This document shows positions 1 to 8,081 of a DNA stretch of 64,000 bases, piece after piece. The translations under genes and the position numbers were made by a program. The notes beneath the pieces were generated by a model. The model saw nothing but the letters and a program-made list of their open reading frames with translations. It did not search any database and was not told the DNA's origin. Origin of the DNA: Gymnodinialimonas phycosphaerae (GTDB taxonomy: Bacteria > Pseudomonadota > Alphaproteobacteria > Rhodobacterales > Rhodobacteraceae); contig NZ_JAIMBW010000001.1 in the NCBI RefSeq assembly GCF_019195455.1, positions 3,934,001 to 3,998,000 of the forward strand, given 5' to 3'. Numbering within the stretch: the stretch's first letter is position 1; each line of letters opens with the position of its first letter.

Positions 1-399
1 CTCGGACGTCGCGTGACGCACCACAACCCGGTACGCGGTGCCAGTGCCACTTGGGGAAAGCGTGACGGTCGCCGTCATGAAGCCGCCCCCGGTGGGGCGA
101 AAGTTTTCGGACAGCGCGTCGGTGAAGGACAGGCTTCGGCCTTCCTCAAGTGTCAGAAAGCAGCCCTCGGACGGCATGTCTTCGCCATCGGGGCCTTGCA
201 TGCGGGTGAAGAAGCGTCCGCCGGGACGGGGGTCGATCACGGCCTCGGCACAACGCCAAGGGGGTGGCGTGAACCAGCGACACAACACGTCCGCATCGGT
301 CCAGCAGCGCCAGACCTTGGCGGGCGGCGCGGTGAGGGTGCGGTCGAGGACAAGGTCGAGGTCTGGGCGAAAATCCGTGGGCAGGTTGGGCGATGTCAC
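1..399 (-). CDS. SRPBCC (AHSA1-like) domain protein, 3' end cut by window edge
   Basis: On the minus strand an open frame of 133 codons runs off the left edge. It begins with a GTG whose last two bases overlap the TGA of the preceding SRPBCC gene (GTGA, 4 bp), which decides the start and implies translational coupling. The readable part looks like an Activator-of-Hsp90-ATPase/START-like fold: an early T-APPAKVWRCWTD stretch, a CRWFTPP motif, and a GGRFFTRM segment before the EGCFL strand. Proteins of this family bind hydrophobic ligands. Specific ligands are rarely known for the ArsR-linked members. The C-terminus is not in the window. Confidence 0.82.
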   Translation of the reverse strand, partial: MTSPNLPTDFRPDLDLVLDRTLTAPPAKVWRCWTDADVLCRWFTPPPWRCAEAVIDPRPGGRFFTRMQGPDGEDMPSEGCFLTLEEGRSLSFTDALSENFRPTGGGFMTATVTLSPSGTGTAYRVVVRHATSE

Positions 400-851
400 G
401 TCGTGACGCCTTCGATGTGACGGGCGAGGTTTTCCAACGCGTGGGTCCAACCGCCTTCGACCTCGGGCAATACTTCCTGGCCCGCAAAGCTGGCAACGAA
501 GATCGTAACGTCCAGGTCGGTGGTCGTGCCTGTCGCAGCCAGATCGAAGATCGCCAGAGACGTCGCGAAAGCCGCGCCCTCGGCCTCCAGCGTCTCGGCG
601 TAGGAGATGCGGTTGGGCGTGATCTCGACCCAGTCGGTGCGCACGGTGACATAGGGGTTGTCCGCTGGCCAGCAGGTGGAAATCTCGCGGACACCGGGGG
701 CGGGGGCAGGCTGGTCCTTGATCAGCACGACCATGTCGGCATCCGGAGTGCCCCAAACCATGCGCGCCTCGGGGCTGGTCAGGGCGGTCGCCACTCGGGC
801 CGGGTCGGCGGGCAGTTTGCGCGTGAATGTGAGCGTCTTGGTGTCAGTCAT
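396..851 (-). CDS. SRPBCC (AHSA1-like) domain protein
   Basis: A 151-residue protein of the SRPBCC/AHSA1 fold. It starts with a strand rich in TFTRKLPADPARVATALTS, carries a central W-ADNPYVTV segment and ends in the usual long C-terminal helix (GGWTHALENLARHIEG). Its ATG overlaps the ArsR stop codon (ATGA at 848-851), and its own stop overlaps the next SRPBCC gene. The three genes therefore form a tightly coupled operon. ArsR-SRPBCC operons are common in proteobacteria. The ArsR protein usually controls the operon and the SRPBCC proteins are presumed to handle a small hydrophobic molecule. The exact substrate cannot be read from sequence. Confidence 0.88.
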   Translation of the reverse strand: MTDTKTLTFTRKLPADPARVATALTSPEARMVWGTPDADMVVLIKDQPAPAPGVREISTCWPADNPYVTVRTDWVEITPNRISYAETLEAEGAAFATSLAIFDLAATGTTTDLDVTIFVASFAGQEVLPEVEGGWTHALENLARHIEGVTT

Positions 852-1168
852 GGGGTGTCCTTTTGCAGGTAGGCTTCAAGCCGGTCCAGTTTCGCAGTCC
901 AGATGGTTCTTTGCTGGTCAATCCAGGTGTCTGCGGCCTCCAGCGCCTCGGGATGGAGGGTGCAGATCCGGGTGCGACCGACTTTGCGGGAGGTCACGAG
1001 GCCCGCACGCTCCAATTGTGCCAAATGCTTGAGGAAGCTGGGAAGCGCCATGGCATGGGGGTGTGCGAGCGCTTTGACGGGCGCCTCGCCCTCGCAGAGT
1101 TGAGCGATGACGGCACGCCTGGTGGGGTCGGCGAGGGCTGCGAAGAGGTGGTCTAGATGGTTAGCCAT
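848..1168 (-). CDS. ArsR-family winged-helix transcriptional regulator
   Basis: A 106-residue small winged-helix repressor. The motif ALADPTRRAVIAQL near the N-terminus and the recognition-helix region FLKHLAQLERAGLV, followed by a KVGRTRIC wing, are classical ArsR signatures. No Cys-Pro-Cys metal-binding motif is visible, so a metal sensor role is not supported. I chose the ATG at 1166-1168. An in-frame ATG at 1181-1183 would add five residues. It heads the ArsR-SRPBCC-SRPBCC operon and is divergent from dnaE. An inverted repeat at 1190-1214 just upstream is a likely autoregulatory operator. Confidence 0.9.
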   Translation of the reverse strand: MANHLDHLFAALADPTRRAVIAQLCEGEAPVKALAHPHAMALPSFLKHLAQLERAGLVTSRKVGRTRICTLHPEALEAADTWIDQQRTIWTAKLDRLEAYLQKDTP

Positions 1169-1189
1169 AGGGATAAGTAACATGGGGTG

Positions 1190-1214
1190 TAGCCAAAAGA
1201 TAGCCGTTTGGCTA
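1190..1214. promoter_or_regulatory. Inverted repeat, candidate ArsR operator
   Basis: TAGCCAAA (1190-1197) and TTTGGCTA (1207-1214) form a perfect 8-bp inverted repeat with a 9-bp spacer. A further TAGCC copy lies inside the spacer and another at 1162-1166. It sits immediately upstream of the ArsR start, between the divergent arsR and dnaE genes. ArsR dimers bind such dyads, so it is an inferred autoregulatory operator that could also touch the dnaE promoter. Confidence 0.55.
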
Positions 1215-1221
1215 AGTTTAT

Positions 1222-1230
1222 TTATCCACA
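1222..1230 (+). promoter_or_regulatory. Perfect DnaA box upstream of dnaE
   Basis: TTATCCACA at 1222-1230 matches the strict DnaA-box consensus. It lies 56 bp upstream of the dnaE start, beside the ArsR inverted repeat. A single perfect 9-mer could occur by chance about once per 130 kb of single strand. Its place in the promoter of the replicative polymerase gene makes a DnaA-responsive promoter worth considering. Confidence 0.4.
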
Positions 1231-1285
1231 AGATCAGGTGGTGGAGCGCTGGCGCGCCGCTAGGGGGTGCGGTAGCGTTGTCGCC

Positions 1286-4200
1286 ATGACCGAAGCACCC
1301 AAGTTCATCCACCTGCGCCTCCATACCGAATACTCGTTGCTGGAAGGCGCGATGAAGGTGAAGAAAATGCCCGGTATGGTGGCCGACGCAGGCATGCCCG
1401 CCGTCGCCGTGACCGACACCAACAACATGTTTTGCGCGCTCGAATTCTCGGAAATGGCGAAGAAAGCGGGGGTACAGCCCATCATTGGCTGCCAGATCGA
1501 TGTTGAGTACGAGGTCGCCGCCCCCGGAGAGAAGCCGCGCCCGCCCGCCGCCATCGTGCTATTGGCCCAGAATCGCAAGGGCTATGAGAACCTGATGAAG
1601 CTGAACTCCGCGCTGTACCTGCGCGGCGACGGCTCTGTCCCCCATGTGACCTTGCCAGAACTGACAGAGCATGCCGACGGCCTGATCTGCCTGTCCGGTG
1701 GCCCCGACGGACCTGTCGGCCAGCATCTGCGCGCGGCGCAATTGCCGAAGGCAGAGGCGATGTTGAAGACGTTGTCGGCGATCTATCCGGACCGTCTATA
1801 TGTGGAATTGCAACGTCACCCCGGCGAAAACGGCCTGCCAGAAGCAGAAAAACTGACGGAGCGCGGCCATGTGGAGTTGGCTTACGCGCTGGGTTTGCCG
1901 CTGGTTGCCACTAACGATGTGTATTTTCCGAAGTCCGAGATCTACGAGGCCCACGACGCGATGCTTTGCGTCGCCCAAGGCGCCTACGTCGACCAGTCCG
2001 AGCCGCGCCGTCGCCTGACGCCGCAGCACTATTTCAAGTCGCCCGAAGAGATGGCCGCCCTGTTCGCGGACCTGCCGGAGGCCTTGGAAAACACGATAGA
2101 AATCGCACAGCGCTGCGCGTTCCGGGCGGAAATGCACGACCCGATTCTGCCGAAGTTCGCCGACGACGAGGTGTCCGAACTGCGCCGCATGGCCAATGAG
2201 GGCTTGCAGGAGCGCCTGCGCGTGATCCCGCATGCAGCATCGGTAGAGGAATACCAGGCGCGGCTCGATTTCGAGTTGGAGATCATCGAAGGCATGGGGT
2301 TTCCCGGCTACTTCCTGATCGTGGCCGACTTCATTCAATGGTCCAAAGATCAGGCGATCCCGGTGGGTCCTGGGCGGGGCTCGGGTGCCGGATCGCTGGT
2401 GGCCTATGCGCTGACCATTACCGACCTTGATCCCCTGCGCTATTCCCTGCTGTTTGAACGCTTCCTGAACCCTGAACGTGTCTCGATGCCCGATTTCGAC
2501 ATCGACTTCTGCATGGATCGCCGGGAAGAGGTGATCCGTTATGTGCAGGAGAAATATGGCCGTGACCGGGTGGGGCAGATCATCACCTTCGGCGCGTTGC
2601 TTTCAAAGGCCGCCGTGCGTGACGTGGGCCGGGTGTTGCAGATGCCGTTCGGGCAGGTGGACCGGTTGTCGAAGATGATCCCGGTGGAGGGCGTGAAGCC
2701 CGTGAGCATCGCCCAAGCCATCAAGGATGAGCCGCGCTTCATCGAGGAAATGCGCGAGTCCGAGCAGGATAAGCGCGATGGCCGCGTGAACCCGACGCGT
2801 CGTCTGATGGATTATGCCGAGAAGATCGAGGGGCTCTTGCGCAACGCCTCCACCCACGCGGCGGGTGTGGTGATCGGGGACCGTCCGCTGGACGAGTTGG
2901 TGCCGCTGTATCGCGACCCACGCTCGGACATGCCCGCGACGCAGTTCAACATGAAATGGGTGGAGCCTGCCGGGCTGGTGAAGTTCGACTTTCTGGGCCT
3001 TAAGACCCTGACGGTGATTCAGAACGCGATTGACTTGATCCACGCCTCGGGTCGTCAGTTGCACGAAGGGCCAGACGGGACACGGCTTTATGAGCCGCCC
3101 GAGGGGGCGGAAAACCAGATCAACTTGATCCCGCTGGACGACAAGGCGTCCTACGACCTTTACGCCAGTGCCAAGACGGTCGCGGTGTTCCAGGTGGAAT
3201 CCAGCGGCATGATGGATGCGCTCCGGCGCATGAAGCCCGACTGTATCGAGGATATCATCGCGCTGGTTGCGCTCTATCGCCCCGGCCCGATGGAGAACAT
3301 CCCGAAGTTCTGCGAGGTGAAGAACGGGCTGTCAAAGCGCGACACGCTGCACCCTACTGTGGACCACCTGCTGGATGAGACGCAGGGCATCATCGTCTAT
3401 CAGGAACAGGTGATGCAGATCGCACAGGAAATGGCGGGATACTCCCTTGGCGGGGCCGACATGCTGCGCCGCGCCATGGGCAAGAAGATCCAGGAAGCGA
3501 TGGACGCGGAGCGGCCGAAGTTCCTGAAGGGGGCCGCTGAAAACGGTGTGGATGAGTCCAAGGCGCTGGAGACCTGGGCGCTTCTGGACAAGTTCGCCAA
3601 CTACGGTTTCAACAAGTCCCACGCCGCCGCCTACGCCGTGGTGTCCTACCAAACGGCATGGCTCAAGGCCAACCACCCCGTGGAATTCATGGCCGCCGTG
3701 ATGAACTGCGACATCCATCTGACCGACAAACTCGCCGTCTACAAGCAAGAGGTCGACCGGATGGGGATCGAGACTGTTGCGCCTTGCGTTAACCGGTCGG
3801 CGGCGACGTTCACGGTGGAAGATGGCAAGATCCTCTATGCCTTGGGGGCGCTCAAGAACGTGGGCGTCGAGGCGATGAAGATGATCGTGGAGGGGCGCAA
3901 AACCGATCAGGGGGTGAAGCCCTACGCGACGCTATTTGATCTGGCGCGTCGGGTGGACCTGAAGCGTGTTGGCAAGCGGTCCTTGGAAATGCTGTGCCGC
4001 GCAGGGGCGTTCGATGCGCTGGACCGCAACCGCCGCCGCATCCTCGACAGCCTTGACGGGCTGACCGCCTATTCCGCCGCGATCCATGATCAGGCGAACT
4101 CCAATCAGGTGTCGCTGTTTGGTGATGCGGGCGAGGATTTGCCCGAGCCGCGCCTGAGTGCCGCCCCGGATTGGTTGCCCAACGAACGGCTTGCCGCCGA

Positions 4201-4819
4201 ACACCAAGCGGTGGGCTTCTACTTCTCGGGCCACCCGCTGGACGACTACATGCCTGCCTTGAAACGCCGCAAGGTGATGACCTTGAAAGAGGTGGAGGAC
4301 CGGGTGCAGCAAGGCCCCTTCGTGGCCAAGATGGCAGGCGCCGTCTCCGTCAAGCAAGAGCGCAAGTCGCAGAAGGGCAACCGCTTTGCCTTCGTGTCGC
4401 TGAGCGACCCAACGGGCCTCTACGAGATCACGATTTTCTCGGACACACTGGAGGCGTCCCGCGAATTCCTGGAGACCGGCAACAACGTGATCATCCAGGC
4501 CGAGGCGACGCTGGAGGCGGATCAACTGAAGTTACTGGGCCGCTCCATCCAACCGGTCGATGGCGCGATTGCGGGCGAAGCCAACGGCCTGCGGGTCTTC
4601 ATCGAGGACGAGGCGGGCATCGTGTCCGTGGAATCCCTGATGGAGCGTACGGCTGCGGAGGGGGCGAAAGCCGCCAAAGGTCCGATCCATCTGTGCCTGA
4701 TAGCCCCCGATCTGCCGGGGGAGGTGGAGGTGATCCTGGGCGAGAACTTCCCGGTGTCACCCCAGATCAAGGGGGCCTTGCGGTCGTTGGAAGGCGTGGT
4801 GATGGTGGAGGAGGTTTGA
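1286..4819 (+). CDS. dnaE: DNA polymerase III subunit alpha
   Basis: A 1177-residue replicative polymerase, normal DnaE1 length. An N-terminal PHP domain begins FIHLRLHTEYSLLEG. The palm domain carries PDFDIDF with acidic residues near 403, 405 and 407 and the upstream GPGRGSGAGSLVAYA motif. The fingers/tau-binding region contains LYRPGPMENIP. The C-terminus has a helix-hairpin-helix segment and an OB-fold (about residues 1010-1090). The ATG at 1286 gives the conserved MTEAPKF start. An upstream TTG at 1208 would add non-conserved residues. The gene stands alone, divergent from arsR, and synthesises the chromosome within the Pol III holoenzyme. Confidence 0.97.
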   Translation: MTEAPKFIHLRLHTEYSLLEGAMKVKKMPGMVADAGMPAVAVTDTNNMFCALEFSEMAKKAGVQPIIGCQIDVEYEVAAPGEKPRPPAAIVLLAQNRKGYENLMKLNSALYLRGDGSVPHVTLPELTEHADGLICLSGGPDGPVGQHLRAAQLPKAEAMLKTLSAIYPDRLYVELQRHPGENGLPEAEKLTERGHVELAYALGLPLVATNDVYFPKSEIYEAHDAMLCVAQGAYVDQSEPRRRLTPQHYFKSPEEMAALFADLPEALENTIEIAQRCAFRAEMHDPILPKFADDEVSELRRMANEGLQERLRVIPHAASVEEYQARLDFELEIIEGMGFPGYFLIVADFIQWSKDQAIPVGPGRGSGAGSLVAYALTITDLDPLRYSLLFERFLNPERVSMPDFDIDFCMDRREEVIRYVQEKYGRDRVGQIITFGALLSKAAVRDVGRVLQMPFGQVDRLSKMIPVEGVKPVSIAQAIKDEPRFIEEMRESEQDKRDGRVNPTRRLMDYAEKIEGLLRNASTHAAGVVIGDRPLDELVPLYRDPRSDMPATQFNMKWVEPAGLVKFDFLGLKTLTVIQNAIDLIHASGRQLHEGPDGTRLYEPPEGAENQINLIPLDDKASYDLYASAKTVAVFQVESSGMMDALRRMKPDCIEDIIALVALYRPGPMENIPKFCEVKNGLSKRDTLHPTVDHLLDETQGIIVYQEQVMQIAQEMAGYSLGGADMLRRAMGKKIQEAMDAERPKFLKGAAENGVDESKALETWALLDKFANYGFNKSHAAAYAVVSYQTAWLKANHPVEFMAAVMNCDIHLTDKLAVYKQEVDRMGIETVAPCVNRSAATFTVEDGKILYALGALKNVGVEAMKMIVEGRKTDQGVKPYATLFDLARRVDLKRVGKRSLEMLCRAGAFDALDRNRRRILDSLDGLTAYSAAIHDQANSNQVSLFGDAGEDLPEPRLSAAPDWLPNERLAAEHQAVGFYFSGHPLDDYMPALKRRKVMTLKEVEDRVQQGPFVAKMAGAVSVKQERKSQKGNRFAFVSLSDPTGLYEITIFSDTLEASREFLETGNNVIIQAEATLEADQLKLLGRSIQPVDGAIAGEANGLRVFIEDEAGIVSVESLMERTAAEGAKAAKGPIHLCLIAPDLPGEVEVILGENFPVSPQIKGALRSLEGVVMVEEV

Positions 4820-5063
4820 AGCGTTAGGACTAAGAACGCACGCGCTATAACCTCTGTCTAAAGACCGTCTAAGCAAGTCGATGGAATCAGCTTCTCCTAC
4901 TCGAAGGGTCTCGCGCCCGAAGATATTCACGGAACCGTGACCACCTGACCTATCCTTTTGGACAGGTTTTGAGCCCATTGACGGGGACAGTCTGTTTCTT
5001 TCCGGGCGAGGCGGTTGACGATGTAAAACGTCATAATTTAAAGAGAATTGTATGTATTTATTT

Positions 5064-5083
5064 GGCACCAATGTTTTGGTGTC
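5064..5083 (+). promoter_or_regulatory. Hairpin in the 5' leader of the VPLPA-CTERM gene
   Basis: CACCAA (5066-5071) pairs with TTGGTG (5076-5081) across a TGTT loop. The stem extends by a G-T and a G-C pair to 5064-5083. It ends about 8 bp before the GGGGAT Shine-Dalgarno-like sequence of the gene at 5100. The stretch 4820-5099 is otherwise empty of genes and lower in GC than its surroundings from about 5020. A translational control role is a guess. Confidence 0.35.
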
Positions 5084-5099
5084 TATCTGGGGATAACCA

Positions 5100-5795
5100 A
5101 TGTTTAAGCAATTCTTTGCGGTAGCAGCGCTTGCAACGCTGCCAATGGCCGCCCAAGCGACGACGCTTGATTTTGATGGGCCTAACGATACCGCGATTTT
5201 CTCGGGACCCAATGTGCTTGTAGGCTACATCGTAGGCGATCGCGAATTCTCTTTCTCGCAAATTACGACAAGTGGCCAGGTATCCAGCGGTGCGAACTTG
5301 TTCGACTCGCTGGCATGCACCAACAACACCACTCCTTTGGTCGCCGCTTGTGGCGGCAACGACGACGGCGATCTGGTACCGCAGGTTCAGGGCGAAAACG
5401 GCGTCTACGGCAATATCCTGATCCGCCAGCAAGCTTCGGCCACGCTGGATGACGATGCCGCCGGTAATGGCAGTTTGTTGATGACACTGACGTCCGGCCC
5501 GGCCTTCACGTTGGAGGGGTTCTCGGCCATCGACGGGTCGATCATTTCGCTGTTCCACAACAACGTTCAGTTTTTCGGGCCTGTGAATGATCGGGGCAAC
5601 CGCGAGACGGCACAGTACAATACGCTATCGGTTTCGCCGATCTTCAACGTGGGTGACACGCTTCGGGTCCAACTGCTCGGGTCCGGCGGCGTCGACTCTT
5701 TCCAGCTTGCGGCAATTCCCCTGCCCGCCGGTGGTTTGCTGCTTGCGGCAGCCTTTGGTGGTCTGGCGTTCGTGCGGCGTCGCAAGACCGCTTGA
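5100..5795 (+). CDS. VPLPA-CTERM sorting-domain secreted protein
   Basis: A 231-residue exported protein. Residues 1-20 form a Sec signal peptide (MFKQFFAVAALATLPMAAQA). The mature part is rich in Asn, Gly and Ser with no recognised catalytic motif. Residues 206-229 form the VPLPA-CTERM signal: IPLPAGG, a hydrophobic helix and a terminal RRRK cluster. In Rhodobacterales this tripartite tail is the PEP-CTERM-like tag read by an exosortase/archaeosortase-family enzyme, so the protein is probably processed and delivered to the cell surface or matrix. No sortase gene is in the window. A strong bidirectional terminator follows. Confidence 0.85.
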   Translation: MFKQFFAVAALATLPMAAQATTLDFDGPNDTAIFSGPNVLVGYIVGDREFSFSQITTSGQVSSGANLFDSLACTNNTTPLVAACGGNDDGDLVPQVQGENGVYGNILIRQQASATLDDDAAGNGSLLMTLTSGPAFTLEGFSAIDGSIISLFHNNVQFFGPVNDRGNRETAQYNTLSVSPIFNVGDTLRVQLLGSGGVDSFQLAAIPLPAGGLLLAAAFGGLAFVRRRKTA

Positions 5796-5838
5796 TCGCA
5801 TCGTTTCATGATCTGTCGGTGCGTCTGGCTGATCGACC

Positions 5839-5878
5839 AACAAAGAAGGCCCCGCAAACCAGCGGGGCCTTCTTTGTT
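5839..5878. terminator. Bidirectional rho-independent terminator
   Basis: A perfect 17-bp stem (5839-5855 with 5862-5878) and a 6-nt loop, core GGCCCCGC/GCGGGGCC flanked by AAAGAA/TTCTTT, lies between the convergent genes ending at 5795 (+) and 5893 (-). The A/T flanks would give a U-rich tail in both directions. Confidence 0.9.
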
Positions 5879-5892
5879 GATCGCGTCTCTGT

Positions 5893-6321
5893 TTACTGCA
5901 ACGTCGGTGCCTGAGGCTCCCATGCCTCGAACCGGATGATGCCAGCCTCGGTTTGCGGTGCGGCGGCGAAGGCGGCGGCGACCACGTCGGCGGCCGCGCA
6001 GGAGAACCATTCGACGCCTTGGGTATTCGTCAGCGACACGCAGATGCCGGGGTAGACGGCGTCGATCTCGCCGGAGAACAGCGACCAGGTGGCGAAGAAG
6101 TCAGCGCCCTCGGTCAGCAGGTTGCAGACCTCGACCAGACGGCCGCCACCGTCCCAGGCGTATTGGGTCGACGTTTCGATGTCACCAATTTCAGGGGCCG
6201 GCACGACAAGCGCGTCGGCGGCGTAGCCACCGCCCGAGCAATCGGGCTCGGCCATTGCGGGGGCCGCAAGGCAAAGGGCAAGGGGAAGGGCGAAGGCGGG
6301 GGTAATGCGTTTGATTTTCAT
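5893..6321 (-). CDS. Secreted hypothetical protein
   Basis: A 142-residue protein with a clear Sec signal peptide (residues 1-24, MKIKRITP then a hydrophobic core ending APAMA). The mature part has several cysteines (EPDCSG, EVCNLL, GICVSL, FSCAAAD) that could form two disulfides in the periplasm. No catalytic motif is recognised. I chose the ATG at 6319-6321 because it places the signal peptide at the N-terminus. An upstream GTG/ATG-type start would add about 40 unrelated residues. It is transcribed alone, towards the bidirectional terminator at 5839-5878. Confidence 0.7.
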   Translation of the reverse strand: MKIKRITPAFALPLALCLAAPAMAEPDCSGGGYAADALVVPAPEIGDIETSTQYAWDGGGRLVEVCNLLTEGADFFATWSLFSGEIDAVYPGICVSLTNTQGVEWFSCAAADVVAAAFAAAPQTEAGIIRFEAWEPQAPTLQ

Positions 6322-6493
6322 GGGCGCTTTTTGAGCGCGGCATTCGTTCCGTGTCAATTCTCGATTTCGGGCCGCGTGCTTCGGGCCGGAAACCTGCCGA
6401 GACGTTTTGCCCCTAGCGGGGTCGAGGGTGGCCGTTTTCAAGGGGATAGGAATTGCAGTTTCCCCGCCCGTGCGGGCGCTCTAGGGTCGCGCC

Positions 6494-7717
6494 ATGACTG
6501 GATCAAGCATCCTTGATACCCGCGCGTCCTGGGGACGCTTGGCGCTGGCGCTGCTGGTGTCGCTGATCGGCAATGCGGGGATGTGGGCGATCATCCTGAT
6601 CCTGCCTGATGTGCAGGCCGAGTTCGAGGTGGGGCGCGCGAGCGCGTCTTTGCCTTACACCGTCACGATGATCGGCTTTGCGCTGGGGAATTTCCTGATC
6701 GGGCGGGCGGTGGACCGCTACGGCTTGGCATGGTCGCTGGCGGGTTCGGCCGTGCTGATGGGCGTGGGCTATGGGACCGCATTCTTGGCGCCGTCCCTGG
6801 CGCTTCTGGCCTTGGCGCAGTTCTTCATCGGCTTCGGGTCGGCGGCCAGTTTCGGGCCGCTGATCGCCGATGTCTCGCAGTGGTTCTTGAAGCGACGGGG
6901 TCTGGCGGTCGCGATTGCGGCGTCGGGGAACTACCTTTCTGGGGCGCTCTGGCCAATGCTGCTGGCGGGCACGCTGGCGGCGGACGGGTGGCGCGCGAGC
7001 TATGTTATCCTGGCCGTGAGTTGCCTCGTGGTGATGTTGCCCGCCACCTGGCTACTGCGCCGCCGCCTGCCCGAAAGCGCGATGGCGATGTCGGAAGCGG
7101 CGGCTGCGGCGCGTGCAAGGACCACCGGGCTGAGCCCAAGGGCGTTGACGGCGCTGCTGGCGGTGGCGGGTATCGGGTGCTGCGTGGCGATGGCGATGCC
7201 GCAGGTTCATATCGTCGCCTATTGCGTCGACCTTGGGTACGGGCCGGCGGTGGGGGCCGAGATGCTGTCGCTGATGCTGTTGTTTGGTGTCGCGTCCCGG
7301 CTGGTGTCCGGCGTGATGGCCGACAAATTGGGCGGTGTGGCGACACTGTTGATTGGCTCTACCCTGCAAATGCTGGCGCTGTTTCTCTACCTGCCGACCT
7401 CAGGGCTGACGTCGCTGTACCTGGTGTCGATGATCTTCGGGCTCAGCCAGGGCGGTATCGTGCCTTCCTATGCGGTGATCGTGCGGGAATATCTTCCGGC
7501 GCGGGAGGCCGGCGCAAGGGTCGGGTTCGTGATCATGTCGACGATTGTCGGTATGGCCGTCGGGGGATGGCTTTCGGGCGTCATTTATGACGTCACGGGG
7601 TCGTATCAATGGGCGTTCCTGAACGGAATTGCCTTCAATGCGCTTAACGTGGCGGTGATGATCTACATCCTGACACGATCTCGGCCACGCGCGCCTGCAA
7701 TGCCTGCACCAGCCTAG
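6494..7717 (+). CDS. MFS transporter (12 TM)
   Basis: A 407-residue membrane protein with about 12 hydrophobic helices in two halves. The loop after helix 2 has the MFS signature (GRAVDRYG, near residue 75) and helix 4-5 shows the GFGSAASFGPL pattern of the monocarboxylate/oxalate-formate (OFA) type group. The second half repeats a loop signature, VSGVMADKLGG. It is therefore a proton-linked secondary transporter of small organic acids or related compounds. The substrate is not deducible. It is preceded by the divergent secreted-protein gene and followed, 11 bp after its stop, by a tandem palindrome array. Confidence 0.85.
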   Translation: MTGSSILDTRASWGRLALALLVSLIGNAGMWAIILILPDVQAEFEVGRASASLPYTVTMIGFALGNFLIGRAVDRYGLAWSLAGSAVLMGVGYGTAFLAPSLALLALAQFFIGFGSAASFGPLIADVSQWFLKRRGLAVAIAASGNYLSGALWPMLLAGTLAADGWRASYVILAVSCLVVMLPATWLLRRRLPESAMAMSEAAAAARARTTGLSPRALTALLAVAGIGCCVAMAMPQVHIVAYCVDLGYGPAVGAEMLSLMLLFGVASRLVSGVMADKLGGVATLLIGSTLQMLALFLYLPTSGLTSLYLVSMIFGLSQGGIVPSYAVIVREYLPAREAGARVGFVIMSTIVGMAVGGWLSGVIYDVTGSYQWAFLNGIAFNALNVAVMIYILTRSRPRAPAMPAPA

Positions 7718-7728
7718 GCGGCCGCGCA

Positions 7729-7792
7729 AAAACTCTTGCAAGAGTTTTGACAATCCCTTGCGAGGGATTGGACAGATCCTTGCAAGGATCTG
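7729..7792. repeat. Three tandem 20-bp palindromes with a 22-bp period
   Basis: Palindromes lie at 7729-7748, 7751-7770 and 7773-7792, each separated by the dinucleotide GA, so the period is exactly 22 bp. All share a central CTTGCAAG-like core (the middle one has TTGCGA). The outer arms differ from unit to unit but stay self-complementary: AAAACT/AGTTTT, CAATCC/GGATTG, CAGATC/GATCTG. The same design recurs at 30069-30110. The array lies just after the MFS stop codon and before the end of slyX. As RNA it would form three consecutive hairpins. Confidence 0.85.
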
Positions 7793-7799
7793 GGGCGCT

Positions 7800-8006
7800 T
7801 CACCAGTGTGGCGGCTTCTGGTCGGCCAAGGGGATGGAGCCGCTGTTGCCGGCGACTTCCCGTTCTGCCTCACGGGACATCAGCATTTCGACACGGCGGG
7901 TCAGAATGGCGATTTCAACGTCCTGGCGGGCGACAACGTCGGACAGATCATCCACGGCCTTGGCCAGGTGGGCCAGTTGCTCTTCCATCTCTACGGTCTT
8001 TGACAT
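7800..8006 (-). CDS. slyX: SlyX family protein
   Basis: A 68-residue protein that is one coiled coil followed by a proline-containing tail. It contains the SlyX hallmarks: EQLAHLAKAVDDLSD with heptad spacing, a QDVEIAILTRRVEML segment and a C-terminal PPHW (the family usually ends PPHY). Of two close ATGs, the one at 8004-8006 has better spacing (about 9 nt) from the GGAGG sequence, while the one at 8010-8012 is only 3 nt from it. The cellular role of SlyX is not established. It is transcribed leftward from the short region upstream of hisS. Confidence 0.82.
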   Translation of the reverse strand: MSKTVEMEEQLAHLAKAVDDLSDVVARQDVEIAILTRRVEMLMSREAEREVAGNSGSIPLADQKPPHW

Positions 8007-8081
8007 GTCCATCGGCCTCCTTGCCCCGGCGCACCCCACCCGTTAGACGGTGCGCGACGCGATTTGAAGGCATCCTAGCCC

